Below are positions 1 through 8,757 of a stretch of DNA of 38,700 nt, piece by piece. This DNA is from a virus. The notes under the pieces are model-generated. The model did not search any database, was not told the DNA's origin, and worked only from the letters and a program-made list of their open reading frames with translations. Location of the stretch: IMG/VR virus record IMGVR_UViG_3300034152_000594, positions 1 through 38,700 of that record; one strand, 5' to 3'. Numbering within the stretch: position 1 is the stretch's first letter; each line of letters starts with the position of its first letter. The position numbers and the translations under genes are program-made.

Positions 1-1988
1 GGTGCTGCGCTAGAACCGTTGCTTACTAGGACTTGTCCTGCTGTGCCGAAGTTGGCGCCGCCGACACCCAAAGCGCTTTGGACGATAACCTTACCATTGA
101 CATCTAGCTCAGCGCCAGGACTCGCAACACCAATCCCAACCTTGCCCGAGCTGTCGATACGCAGGCGCTCGGTGCTATTTCCAATATCATAAAACCTAAG
201 ACCATTTCCAGCCGCGTTGCCACCTTGAATAATAAAGTTAGAGGCAGATGATTTGAATTCCAGTCCTGCATTACTATTAGCAGTCAATGAAGTTGCTTCC
301 ACCGGACCAGTGAAAGTGGCGCCCGTAAGGGCCGCCACTCCCGTCAGATCCACTCTTGCCGCATCGAACTGACTTGTGCCACCACTGTTAATAACAGTGA
401 TCACTTCATCGGCAGTAAGATCCTGCGGATTGCCACTACTAATGGCGCCCTTAATGGACAATGCGTCCATATTGGCAAGTTTGGCATTATCCACTGCATC
501 GTCTGCAATGCTTGTGTCCACCAAAGTGGTAAACACCAATGCCGTACTATCAAGCGTGGGATTTTGAACGGTTTGCACAAACTGCTTGCTTCCGTTTGTG
601 CTACCACTAAGCACAAAACAGAATGAGCCAGCTTCAGCTTCAGCCCCAGTATTGAAATCAGCAGATCGCGTGAAGACAGCCGCCACTCCAGAAGCACCAA
701 CTGTCGTCACGTCATAAATGCCATTTTCCGAACCAGTGCTTTGGTCCTTAATCAAGAATCGCTCACCGCTAGTTGTAACTGCAATGCCATCAATGGAAAT
801 GGCACCAGTCGAGCCAAGTGTCAATGTCTGGCCAACATTGTCATAAGTGCCAGTGAGATTGCCAGTCGTGGCAGCCAATACAGCCTCTTTAACAACCAAA
901 CCCTGAGCAACGCTGTCCGTATAAGCTTTTGTTGCTACATCGTTTGAAGAGACCGGAGAGCCAACGTTGGTCAGACGAACAGCATTAAAGTTGATGTTAT
1001 TAGTTGCTGCATTCAACACATTGTCTGCATTGACGTCAATGGCAACGTCATTAGAAATTGTCGAAACTGCAATTTTGTTTGTTGCTGGGCGAATCCCCTT
1101 CAGTTCACTACGATATTCGTTGCCGACGAGAGTGCTTTGATTAACAACTAGACTTTCGCCAACAGTTGCAACGTCAGCAACATATTTCAAGCCGCCAAGG
1201 TTTTGCAGTGCATCTTGTGACGTAGTGCCTGCAGTGCCACCCTGACTGATGGACAATGCTGTGGTCAAGCCACTAATTGCAGTGATGTCACTATTGACGC
1301 CAGCTTTTGCAGCGCCTAGGTTTGCACGAGCGCCAGATGCAGTGGTGGAATTTGTTCCACCACGAGCCAATGCAAGAGGAGCGGTGATGGAAAGATCGTT
1401 GATGCTAATCTCGCTCGGGTCAACATCAATTGACAACGAATTGCCAGAATCATCCAGAGCAATTGTCGTCTTAGAACTACCAGCTTTCAGCGGACGGAAT
1501 TGCAAATTTTGAGTGCCATCTCCCGCATCGGAAACGGCTCCCAAGACGCCATAGGAAGTGCCGCTAGCCGACAAATTCACGCCCGTAGACACTGCCGTTG
1601 TATTGACCGTCAAATCCACGCGATTGCCAGACGGATTGTCCACTCCGCTAAGAGTGATCGATGCGCCAGGGATGAAATTAAGCTCTCGACGTGTTCCGAT
1701 ATTGCCGGCGCCAGATCCAGACGAAATAATTGTTTGCTGAATGGTGCTATCAGCAATCACCGAGATTGTCAGCGTATTTCCTGAATCGTCATAACTTGCA
1801 TTGATACCAGTGCCTCCCGACACCAGCAAGTCAATCATGTCTTGCAAACTTTCCTTCAAATTGGCATAGGAGATTTGCTTCGTGACAGACAGCGAGGGGT
1901 TGGTTGTATTGTCAACAATGACAAACACGTCGTCATTGTTGGGAGTGACCAGCGAAACAAGGTCAGTAATCAGTCTGTTTTGTGCCAT
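1..1988 (-). CDS. Tail fibre protein (C-terminus cut off by window edge)
   Basis: At least 662 residues are readable from the ATG at 1986-1988 and the frame is still open at base 1. The start (MAQNRLITDLVSLVTPNNDD) lies three bases after the stop of the preceding gene. Near the cut end are phrases common in phage fibres, LRIDSSGKVGIGVASPGAEL and GTAGQVLVSNGSSAA, and further in is a GERFLIKDQSTGSENGIYDV block typical of cyanophage and T4-like fibres. Thr, Ser, Gly and Asn are abundant and Cys is almost absent, as expected of a beta-structured extracellular trimer. Proteins of this type often end in an intramolecular chaperone (peptidase S74) domain; none is visible here because the end is missing. 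Last gene of the leftward tail operon in the window. Probable role: host surface recognition (inference). Confidence 0.8.
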   Translation of the reverse strand, partial: MAQNRLITDLVSLVTPNNDDVFVIVDNTTNPSLSVTKQISYANLKESLQDMIDLLVSGGTGINASYDDSGNTLTISVIADSTIQQTIISSGSGAGNIGTRRELNFIPGASITLSGVDNPSGNRVDLTVNTTAVSTGVNLSASGTSYGVLGAVSDAGDGTQNLQFRPLKAGSSKTTIALDDSGNSLSIDVDPSEISINDLSITAPLALARGGTNSTTASGARANLGAAKAGVNSDITAISGLTTALSISQGGTAGTTSQDALQNLGGLKYVADVATVGESLVVNQSTLVGNEYRSELKGIRPATNKIAVSTISNDVAIDVNADNVLNAATNNINFNAVRLTNVGSPVSSNDVATKAYTDSVAQGLVVKEAVLAATTGNLTGTYDNVGQTLTLGSTGAISIDGIAVTTSGERFLIKDQSTGSENGIYDVTTVGASGVAAVFTRSADFNTGAEAEAGSFCFVLSGSTNGSKQFVQTVQNPTLDSTALVFTTLVDTSIADDAVDNAKLANMDALSIKGAISSGNPQDLTADEVITVINSGGTSQFDAARVDLTGVAALTGATFTGPVEATSLTANSNAGLEFKSSASNFIIQGGNAAGNGLRFYDIGNSTERLRIDSSGKVGIGVASPGAELDVNGKVIVQSALGVGGANFGTAGQVLVSNGSSAA

Positions 1989-1991
1989 GGA

Positions 1992-2810
1992 TTAAGAAGC
2001 TCCGCTAACCTTGATCGCTTTGAATACAGGAATTGTAGCGCTATTGCTGCTCTCTCTTGACCAAAAGAAAGGACGCAATGTAGCAAGTGTTGTGCTAGAA
2101 AAAGTGTGAATGTTTACAGCATTACGCGACACGGTGACGGAGCCAGTGTCTCCATCGCGCTTAATCTCAAACACATCATCACTTTCAAGATAGATGGGGC
2201 CTTCACTTGTGGTGATGTCCACCTCATTGCCCACTCCTGCAATAGCATTGGCTCTACTGGTCGCAAGAAGAAACTGATTAGCGCCAGACGGAATGACGTA
2301 GTAAGTGCGATTCAGCTCTAAAGGACTAGGAGCGTCTCCGCTTACAATCACCACAGCATCGCCAGCCGCATAACCATGCGAAGTGGAATCAAAGGTATTG
2401 GCAGCAATACTGGCGCCACTTGCAGTGCGGTTTTTGACAACTGTCGCAATTGATTGACCAGCAGCAGCAACGTTGACAACGCCGCCATTTCCTTGCTTCT
2501 CAGCAACGCTTACGGCATACACGCCATAAGTGCCACCATCATCTTGGATTTCTTGAGCTGCGCTCCACGTGGAAACGCTAGAAATGTTGGTACTGGTCGC
2601 AAGACCAATGGCTGTAGTTCCAACTGTGTCCCCACTAACGGCCACGTCAAACATGTCAGGAGACACCTTGAATGACAAAGTGCCAATGCGAGGGTCCTGT
2701 GTAGGATTTTGAAGAATTTGCGTGCCTAAACAAAAAGAATAGGCGCGATCCTCTAGTTCAGTGGGGAGGCCACTGGCTGTCAGATTGACAATAGAACTTC
2801 CGTCCGCCAT
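1992..2810 (-). CDS. Putative virion/tail fibre-associated protein
   Basis: 272 residues between two fibre genes, three bases after the upstream stop and three before the next start. No family recognised. The N-terminal half contains SFCLGTQILQNPTQDPRIGT and an Ala/Val/Thr-rich beta-type sequence. The middle carries YAAGDAVVIVSGDAPSPLEL followed by NRTYYVIPSGANQFLLATS. That phrase (a passage through a value range, then what the tail fibre 'returns') is seen in several phage structural proteins with small beta-sandwich repeats. The same idea appears in the 227-aa protein at 6462-7145 (HNLSSQDIVRIANTSVSGYN). Likely a distal tail or fibre component from position and composition; exact role unknown. 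Confidence 0.6.
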   Translation of the reverse strand: MADGSSIVNLTASGLPTELEDRAYSFCLGTQILQNPTQDPRIGTLSFKVSPDMFDVAVSGDTVGTTAIGLATSTNISSVSTWSAAQEIQDDGGTYGVYAVSVAEKQGNGGVVNVAAAGQSIATVVKNRTASGASIAANTFDSTSHGYAAGDAVVIVSGDAPSPLELNRTYYVIPSGANQFLLATSRANAIAGVGNEVDITTSEGPIYLESDDVFEIKRDGDTGSVTVSRNAVNIHTFSSTTLATLRPFFWSRESSNSATIPVFKAIKVSGAS

Positions 2811-2812
2811 GT

Positions 2813-4897
2813 TTAACGCAGTCCGTAGTTAAGGAACGCCCGAATCTCAGGCGCTGGACTTATCACATCATAGCTGTTAGTTGTCTCGCAATTGTATGCT
2901 CTCATCCATTCAGCATCTTTTTCTTCTAATGATAATGACAACAAAGAGTCCGTCACGCGACGAGCAGCAAAAACAACAATTCCTTGATCAATTGGACGCG
3001 CTCTACTGGCAACTGCATTGGAAATGATTAAATCGTAATATCCCGTGCCATAGAAAGGAGCCTCAATGCCATCGGCTGTATAGTCATTGTATAAACTTCC
3101 ATTCAAAGTTTCGCTCAATGTCAAAGTGGTGTTTGATGGAGCGGACAGCACATAAAAAGTGCGAGTGCCAATGACAAAACGAAAACCAGGCTCAAAAGTG
3201 TGCTTTCTGCTAGTTGTCAACACGCCACTGCCATCAATGCTGGCAATTTCAATGTTTTGATTGTTAACTGGAAAATCAAACTTACTATCGTATTCAGTGG
3301 TGATTGACTCCCTGACCAAGTCATAAATCTTGGTCATATCAATACTGACGGGTTTGTTTGCAGGGACAAAAAATGTGCTTAGAGCTTTCCCGTTGACAGT
3401 CTTTTTGAGGATAAAATTGCCTTCAAGAGTGCCCATGTCGGTGAGGACATAGGAATCTGCAATGGCAAGTGGAATCTCTTCTGGCTCTTCAGTGGTAAGC
3501 TGCAAATCAGGATTGTTTCCATTTGGACCAAGCAGTAAGGCTTCCGCTAGTCCATACCCACCCTCGTCGTCAGATGGTAACGTGCCGTTAATGTGGCCAA
3601 TATTTTCTGTCGTAGAACCGAACGTTGGATCACGCAACACGACAATTTCTGTTGCATTGTTTGCCAAAATGTTTAGAGCCTTTGGCAGCCCTTGTTGAGT
3701 GTTAAGAATGTTATTATCAGCAAAATTTTTGGAACGAATGGCAAATACTGGCGACAAATGTGCAGCTTCTGATCCGTTCAAAACTGGGCCAATGTCACGA
3801 CCAGCCGTAAGATCTGCTCCATAAATTTCAGCTTTTTCTGTTTCGCCACCATCAACTTGCAAGCTCAAGCCATATTTAACAACAAATTGCGGCTCAACAA
3901 GATAGCCAGTATTGGTAATTTCAATGGTAAATGGAAGCACTGGAGTGCCAAGGCTTGGAGCATCAAGACTGTCCGGGATGAGCATCTCGTGCATCAACAC
4001 CCAACGACCACGAGGCACCCTCTGAAGCGTGATAGGAGTGTCAGTCGCCTCATCCACTACAAATGCATAGAACCTTGCGGAAGAAGCGCCATACCAGCCC
4101 CATTCCACTAGATACATGCAGTTCTGCGTGAAATCAATCGTCGCAGCGGAACTGCCGGTGCCGTCTAGCTTGTCGCCATTGAATTCGCTCCTTGGCACCA
4201 AAACTTCCTTAACGAGACCGTTGCCAGATGCTCGTCGATGTACAAGCCTAAAATTATCTCCCTCACCATCGGCTTGAATGCGGAAAAAGAAACCATCTTG
4301 AGCATCGCCAATCCCCCATGTCTTTTCGCATGCCGGCAAATCTGCCAAGCTCATCTGCAAACAAACAGAAGCTCGCATAACGCGACCAGTCTGATACCGG
4401 AAACGCTTTCTAGTGGCAATGCGAACACGCTGGAATCCACCTTCGGATTTGGCAAGCTCAATCTTCACTGCTTGCCGATTAAAGTCATGCCGAATGTAGC
4501 CAGTAGGAATAGGCGAATAATCAATGCCAACATTCTCTAGTTGCGCCCATTTGGCACTTTCTTCACCACCCTCTCCACTTTCATTTAGCCCTTGAACTTC
4601 TGCAATATAAATGTCCTCTCGATAGGCGTAGTCGTCCGTGTAATTAAACAGACTTAATGCTTTTTCAGCACGAGGATTGTTGAGAATGTCAGTTCTAATT
4701 TCTGACGGCTTTTCCTTGTGGATGACAATAGGCATATAGGCGCCTTTGTACGGCACCACAATTGGCATGCCACTCGCAGACAACGCTTGCCCAACAGGAA
4801 AATCTCCCGCCTCTTGCAGCGTGGCGCCTTGATTGGCGCCACTAGCAACAACAACCTCTTTTTGTCCTACTTCATGCGGAAGTTGGTAATAAGCCAT
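2813..4897 (-). CDS. Virion structural protein, larger of two paralogous tail proteins
   Basis: 694 residues. It is clearly related to its neighbour at 4905-6455. Both have an early ILNNPRAEKALSLF or LLGNPRVQSSLQLW block, then YQTGR, a phrase describing a GI.D..DG(F/Y) strand, then FNGDKLDG, GWYG.S.AR, RW(V/L).(I/M)H and a late LPFT/LPLTF strand. These signatures are familiar from cyanophage virion proteins. After the shared core (about residues 1-390) it has a C-terminal extension of roughly 300 residues, including a DLIISNAVASRARPIDQGIV stretch, that the neighbour lacks. Predicted extracellular or tail-tip component; receptor binding or baseplate decoration is inference. No membrane segment or catalytic motif seen. 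Confidence 0.7.
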   Translation of the reverse strand: MAYYQLPHEVGQKEVVVASGANQGATLQEAGDFPVGQALSASGMPIVVPYKGAYMPIVIHKEKPSEIRTDILNNPRAEKALSLFNYTDDYAYREDIYIAEVQGLNESGEGGEESAKWAQLENVGIDYSPIPTGYIRHDFNRQAVKIELAKSEGGFQRVRIATRKRFRYQTGRVMRASVCLQMSLADLPACEKTWGIGDAQDGFFFRIQADGEGDNFRLVHRRASGNGLVKEVLVPRSEFNGDKLDGTGSSAATIDFTQNCMYLVEWGWYGASSARFYAFVVDEATDTPITLQRVPRGRWVLMHEMLIPDSLDAPSLGTPVLPFTIEITNTGYLVEPQFVVKYGLSLQVDGGETEKAEIYGADLTAGRDIGPVLNGSEAAHLSPVFAIRSKNFADNNILNTQQGLPKALNILANNATEIVVLRDPTFGSTTENIGHINGTLPSDDEGGYGLAEALLLGPNGNNPDLQLTTEEPEEIPLAIADSYVLTDMGTLEGNFILKKTVNGKALSTFFVPANKPVSIDMTKIYDLVRESITTEYDSKFDFPVNNQNIEIASIDGSGVLTTSRKHTFEPGFRFVIGTRTFYVLSAPSNTTLTLSETLNGSLYNDYTADGIEAPFYGTGYYDLIISNAVASRARPIDQGIVVFAARRVTDSLLSLSLEEKDAEWMRAYNCETTNSYDVISPAPEIRAFLNYGLR

Positions 4898-4904
4898 TCT
4901 TCAA

Positions 4905-6455
4905 TCAGCGTTCGCCCCACGTGAGGGAGCCATTAACAGTGTTGCCACTATCAGCAACGCTTTCTACTGTCAGCGTCAAAATGTCGCCGGCAGTACCTCC
5001 CGAATTGGAAATCGGACGAGTGAGAAACTCGCGGTTGTAACGGAAAATTTCCTGCAGCACAATGTTTTGACCATCATCATCACCAGCGAAGAAGGTGGCA
5101 ACAGTATCGCCACCAGTCACTCCCGTCGCAGTAGTGTTGTATTCAATGGCAGACAGTTGCGCGGTGCTAGTAAAATTCGACGTGTCGGTAGATGGATCTA
5201 CAGTCGCGCCACTAATTGACAATGCAGAAGGATTTTTGATTAACGAAAACTTCGCTCGATACTCACTAGAAAAATTAAGCATCAACGGCACAACACGCAT
5301 GATGTTGGTCTTGCTATTGCCGTCCGCATTGGTAATATTTTCTTTGCATCGAATGCTCAACAAAGGACGAACCGTCCCAGGGTCAATCGATGCGGCAGAA
5401 CCAGGTTGCGAAAAGATGTCATACTTGCTTGCATCGCCACCATCAATCTCCGCTTTGGTGCCATAAATCTTAAGGAACACTGCTTGAGGCAGATTTCCTG
5501 TTTTGCTCACCTTAAAAGTAAGCGGAAGATTGGGGTTGCCAAGGCTTGGGAATGGCAGACGATCACAAGTGTTGAGCTGATGAATGGTCACCCAACGGGC
5601 TTGTTTCGCGACATCCCCTGCCGGGAGGTTTTCATCTACAGGCACATAAGCCATCAGACGAGCCGCAGAGCCGCCATACCAGCCCATTTGAATGCGGAAC
5701 ATTGTCACATTGGACAAGCTCAGCGTGTGAACACTAGGGCTCACTCCATCAAGCTTGTCTCCGTTAAACACGCTGCGTGCAACAATCTCTTCCATAACGG
5801 AAGGATCGCCATCCAGCACTTTATACCGATAGCCGTTGTACAAGCTTGTCGGATCATTAACAGTGAAGTCAGTAGATCCTACAGGCGCCCCATGATTCTG
5901 AGGGCTCTCTCCAGAATTTGTGCGGCGAACAAAGAACAAATCATTGCCAATCACGCGGATGATATAACCGTTCTTGTCGTCCCAAATGCCAAATTCAATC
6001 GTCGCATTGGTGTCCTTAAGCATAGACACGCCAAAGCTCACATCAGTGATACGGCCAGTCTGATACGGAAACACCAAACGGCTCTGCATTTGAGCCACAG
6101 TGCCATTCGTGGCATTTGTATTAACCAGCAACTGTGCGCCACTCTCTAGCGGCAAGTGCGTCACTGTTGAATAATCAGGAGTGCCAGTATCATCTGCAGT
6201 GGTCTTCCAAGCCTTCGGATCGATGGCAAGGATGTTTGTGGAGTCCCAAAGCTGCAGACTGCTTTGCACTCGTGGATTGCCAAGCAGATCATCATGCACC
6301 TCACTAGGTGCGCTCAAATTATCAAGGATGGGAACCGGCGTTTGATCACTGGCAATGACAACTGGCAGCGAATTTGCCATCGTTGCCTGACCAGCAGCAA
6401 GAGGCTCTGAACGGCCAACTGTTACTACCTGTTTTCCTTCTTCAATGTCAGGCAT
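4905..6455 (-). CDS. Virion structural protein, smaller paralogue
   Basis: 516 residues, seven bases upstream of its larger paralogue. The N-terminus carries NSLPVVIASDQTPVPI, a phrase common near the start of phage structural proteins. It then shares with the 694-aa neighbour NPR..S.L.LW, YQTGR, a GIWDDKNGYIIRVIGND strand, FNGDKLDG, GWYGGSAAR and a terminal beta-rich part. The two most likely arose by tandem duplication followed by divergence, with different C-terminal domains. Probably part of the tail tip or side fibres. Exact function is not visible from sequence. Confidence 0.7.
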   Translation of the reverse strand: MPDIEEGKQVVTVGRSEPLAAGQATMANSLPVVIASDQTPVPILDNLSAPSEVHDDLLGNPRVQSSLQLWDSTNILAIDPKAWKTTADDTGTPDYSTVTHLPLESGAQLLVNTNATNGTVAQMQSRLVFPYQTGRITDVSFGVSMLKDTNATIEFGIWDDKNGYIIRVIGNDLFFVRRTNSGESPQNHGAPVGSTDFTVNDPTSLYNGYRYKVLDGDPSVMEEIVARSVFNGDKLDGVSPSVHTLSLSNVTMFRIQMGWYGGSAARLMAYVPVDENLPAGDVAKQARWVTIHQLNTCDRLPFPSLGNPNLPLTFKVSKTGNLPQAVFLKIYGTKAEIDGGDASKYDIFSQPGSAASIDPGTVRPLLSIRCKENITNADGNSKTNIMRVVPLMLNFSSEYRAKFSLIKNPSALSISGATVDPSTDTSNFTSTAQLSAIEYNTTATGVTGGDTVATFFAGDDDGQNIVLQEIFRYNREFLTRPISNSGGTAGDILTLTVESVADSGNTVNGSLTWGER

Positions 6456-6461
6456 GATTCT

Positions 6462-7145
6462 TTAGATGGATGTAATGCGAGGCTTGACTTGTAGAGTGCC
6501 CAATACAATCGTATCCTCCTTTAGCACATTCAACGTACCGCCAGAGGCCGTGGAACTGTAATTGGGAGTGCCACCACCGCCAGGCACAATTTCAAACACA
6601 GTTTCTGAAACAATGCTCAGAGTGTTTGTTGCATAGGTTTGATTGTAGCCACTAACAGAAGTGTTGGCGATGCGAACAATGTCTTGTGACGATAAATTGT
6701 GCCTTCCGCTTGTTGTTACTCTAATACGATATTGTGACAATGCAGCATCAATTACCGTCCCAGACGTGATTGATGCAATACCACTGCCCTCTGGAATGTA
6801 GAAAAGCTCTTTCAAATCCCACAGAAAAACTGCAGACGCATCAATGGGATCTGCTGCTTGGCGACCCACGTCATAGCTAAGCCCTCGCTCTGTGTAGCCA
6901 AGTCCAATATTCCTTGCAAGTGCTTCAGTTTGAGATGAGGTTAAAGCAAGTTTTAGATGGCCTGGAGTGGCAAGCTTCGTAATGCCAAACGAACCAACGA
7001 CTGTCGATGCGGCAAAAGTGTCTTTGATTTGCGCTACCAGTTCAGAACTGGTAAAGTCACGAGGAGTGCCAATAGGCTTTTGGAAAGCAAGATACAGCTC
7101 ATCAAAACTGTCCCCCTCTCGTACTGTTAAGTTGATGCTTTCCAT
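6462..7145 (-). CDS. Putative tail accessory protein with N-terminal beta domain
   Basis: 227 residues. It begins INLTVREGDSFDELYLAFQK. A short-repeat REGDSF or RQGDTF start like this is typical of small beta-sandwich domains in phage baseplate or tail proteins. The middle has a FLWDLKELFYIPEGSGIASI segment. Then comes a repeat-like phrase, HNLSSQDIVRIANTSVSGYN, that resembles the HGYAAGDAVVIVSG...LNRTYYV region of the protein at 1992-2810. The ATG overlaps the preceding stop by one base (TAATG), so the two are probably translationally coupled. Structural role inferred from neighbourhood only. Confidence 0.55.
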   Translation of the reverse strand: MESINLTVREGDSFDELYLAFQKPIGTPRDFTSSELVAQIKDTFAASTVVGSFGITKLATPGHLKLALTSSQTEALARNIGLGYTERGLSYDVGRQAADPIDASAVFLWDLKELFYIPEGSGIASITSGTVIDAALSQYRIRVTTSGRHNLSSQDIVRIANTSVSGYNQTYATNTLSIVSETVFEIVPGGGGTPNYSSTASGGTLNVLKEDTIVLGTLQVKPRITSI

Positions 7146-7960
7146 TAGCCTTCAATTAGCTTGTCCAAATTGGCAATCATTTCACGACGCAACGATGAAG
7201 TGGAACGTCGAGGTTGTTTCAACTCTTCAATGCGATTAAGAAGATGTTGCTTTTCAATTCTAAGACGATCCACTTCTGCTTGCAAGTTTGACAAGTGTGT
7301 CGATGCCGAAATACCAGCTTCTGCTTGTTCTTTTAGTTGCTTGTTTTCATCTTGAAGGACAATTATTTGACGCCTCACATCAGAAAGCATTTGACGCATG
7401 TCATCAGGCAACACTTGCTTTTCAATAATCTTTTCTTGCACTTCCGGCAATTCAGCCTCGACTGACTTTCGCTGCATGCGACGCAGCTCCGCATCCAATG
7501 AAGCCACTTTCCCTGCAGATGCCATCGCCCTGCTTTCCGCTGCCGTCAGGCGTTGCAACAGACGAGCATTCTCTTTTTCAAGCTCGCTTTTCTCTTCTTT
7601 GGCTTGCTGAGCCTCCACCTTCCACAGCGTGTTGTCAAGCGTTTCCGTGCGTCGCGCTCTTGTCCCTCCAGACAGTGCTCCGCTCCTCAGTTCATCAATA
7701 TCAACTTCCTGCGTCCATGGCACAATCCAACGTTCCGTATATTCAACAGCCTTCGTCTGAAACTTATCGCACCACCCCGCCATCCAACATGTGCCAGGCG
7801 GATTGGAAGGCAGCTTAATATCAATCACTCCATTGGCAATGAGGAACGAGAATCCCTTGGCTGGAGCGCCCAAAAATTGACGAGATGGTTTGCAATAAAG
7901 CCTGCCATTGATTGGACCGTCAGCATTGGTCAATAGTCCAGTAATTCTTGTCATGGTCAA
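7145..7960 (-). CDS. Putative tail protein with long coiled coil
   Basis: 271 residues with two parts. Residues 1-90 form a compact domain (RITGLLTNADGPINGRLYCK, LPSNPPGTCWMAGW) resembling the small beta domains at the N-terminus of tail fibre subunits. From about residue 115 to 260 there is an almost continuous heptad pattern rich in Glu, Lys, Gln, Leu and Arg (EEKSELEKENARLLQRLTAA; LSNLQAEVDRLRIEKQHLLN), a strong coiled-coil signature. The start overlaps the upstream stop by four bases (ATGA) and the stop overlaps the downstream ATG by one. A trimeric or dimeric shaft linking tip proteins is plausible but inferred. Met3 is an alternative start. Confidence 0.6.
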   Translation of the reverse strand: MTMTRITGLLTNADGPINGRLYCKPSRQFLGAPAKGFSFLIANGVIDIKLPSNPPGTCWMAGWCDKFQTKAVEYTERWIVPWTQEVDIDELRSGALSGGTRARRTETLDNTLWKVEAQQAKEEKSELEKENARLLQRLTAAESRAMASAGKVASLDAELRRMQRKSVEAELPEVQEKIIEKQVLPDDMRQMLSDVRRQIIVLQDENKQLKEQAEAGISASTHLSNLQAEVDRLRIEKQHLLNRIEELKQPRRSTSSLRREMIANLDKLIEG

Positions 7961-8358
7961 ACCTCCCGATAGCTAACCATCACTTGATAATCAGCTCCAC
8001 TACTCACAACAGTGTTGAGCTTCTCGCCACTAGCAGTTTCAAACAAGCCAAGTGGATGAGACAGCACCAAACTTCCCGACGCTGGAATGGGGAATGCAGG
8101 CGTAAGATCAGTGGCGGCTCCGCTTTGGAATTGCACCGTACAGCCAGACGTGGCAGTGATCACCAAATTCATCACTCGCAGCTTCCTGCTGCTAACACCA
8201 CTCACAACATCCGCTCCGCTTGTCGTTGCGACAAATGCGCTCTTAATGTCTGCCGTCAATAGATCATGCTGCATCACATACGGATCGCCCGTTGTGCCAG
8301 CGCCAGTCGCCTGCACATAAGCAGAATTGCCAGCAGCATCAAGTCCAAAAAGTGCCAT
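7957..8358 (-). CDS. Small virion-type protein
   Basis: 133 residues, beta-rich and small-residue rich: VQATGAGTTGDPYVMQHDLL, then SSRKLRVMNLVITATSGCTVQ, FPIPASGSLVLSHPLGLFET and a YQVMVSYREV end. The pattern fits a single jelly-roll-like domain, as in decoration or tip proteins. The start sits in a TAATCCATGGC junction four bases after the upstream stop, a context used several times in this operon. It overlaps the next gene by four bases. No named family recognised; structural role inferred from location. Confidence 0.5.
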   Translation of the reverse strand: MALFGLDAAGNSAYVQATGAGTTGDPYVMQHDLLTADIKSAFVATTSGADVVSGVSSRKLRVMNLVITATSGCTVQFQSGAATDLTPAFPIPASGSLVLSHPLGLFETASGEKLNTVVSSGADYQVMVSYREV

Positions 8359-8361
8359 GGA

Positions 8362-8757
8362 TTAAAAAAGAAGAAACAAAAGTCGTTGTGTTTGCAAAGA
8401 ACGACCATCAGGCAGCTTTACTAGCGGATCAGAGGAAAAATCAAATCTCAAAGGCGATGCGATAAAAGCATCTCCCTCGACAAATGGTGATTCGCTGCCG
8501 TCAGTTGCAACTGTCGCTATGCGTATTTTATACGACGATTGCAGATCGTAGTTGTCTGATGGGATTTGGATGTAAGTTAGTTGAGTGCGTCCAATGTCAC
8601 GAAAAACACCTTCATCTACATTAAGCAATTGCACGCGAAATTCTCGCACCAATGGATGGTTGATGGGATCCACCCAAGCTACTAAAGGAGCTACAACGTT
8701 CAAGATGGAATAGGGCGCATATCGCGGGAATGTCCACGACGCTTCAACTCTTGCCAT
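8362..8757 (-). CDS. Fibronectin type III-like tail tip protein
   Basis: 131 residues. The core (about 5-105) reads as an FN3 fold: VEASWTFP, then PLVAWVDPINHPLVREFRVQ, YIQIPSDNYDLQSSYKIRIA, TVATDGSESPF. In lambda J and relatives such modules follow the hub within the same polypeptide. Here the start codon overlaps the stop of the J-like gene by one base (TAATG), so translation is probably coupled and the product may assemble next to the hub. The C-terminus is hydrophobic (LLFLLF). Assignment rests on position and pattern. Confidence 0.6.
   Translation of the reverse strand: MARVEASWTFPRYAPYSILNVVAPLVAWVDPINHPLVREFRVQLLNVDEGVFRDIGRTQLTYIQIPSDNYDLQSSYKIRIATVATDGSESPFVEGDAFIASPLRFDFSSDPLVKLPDGRSLQTQRLLFLLF

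Noticed and set aside
5406-6149. 247-residue open frame on the plus strand
   Set aside because: Antisense to the 516-residue structural protein; Ile/His/Arg-rich and without motifs.
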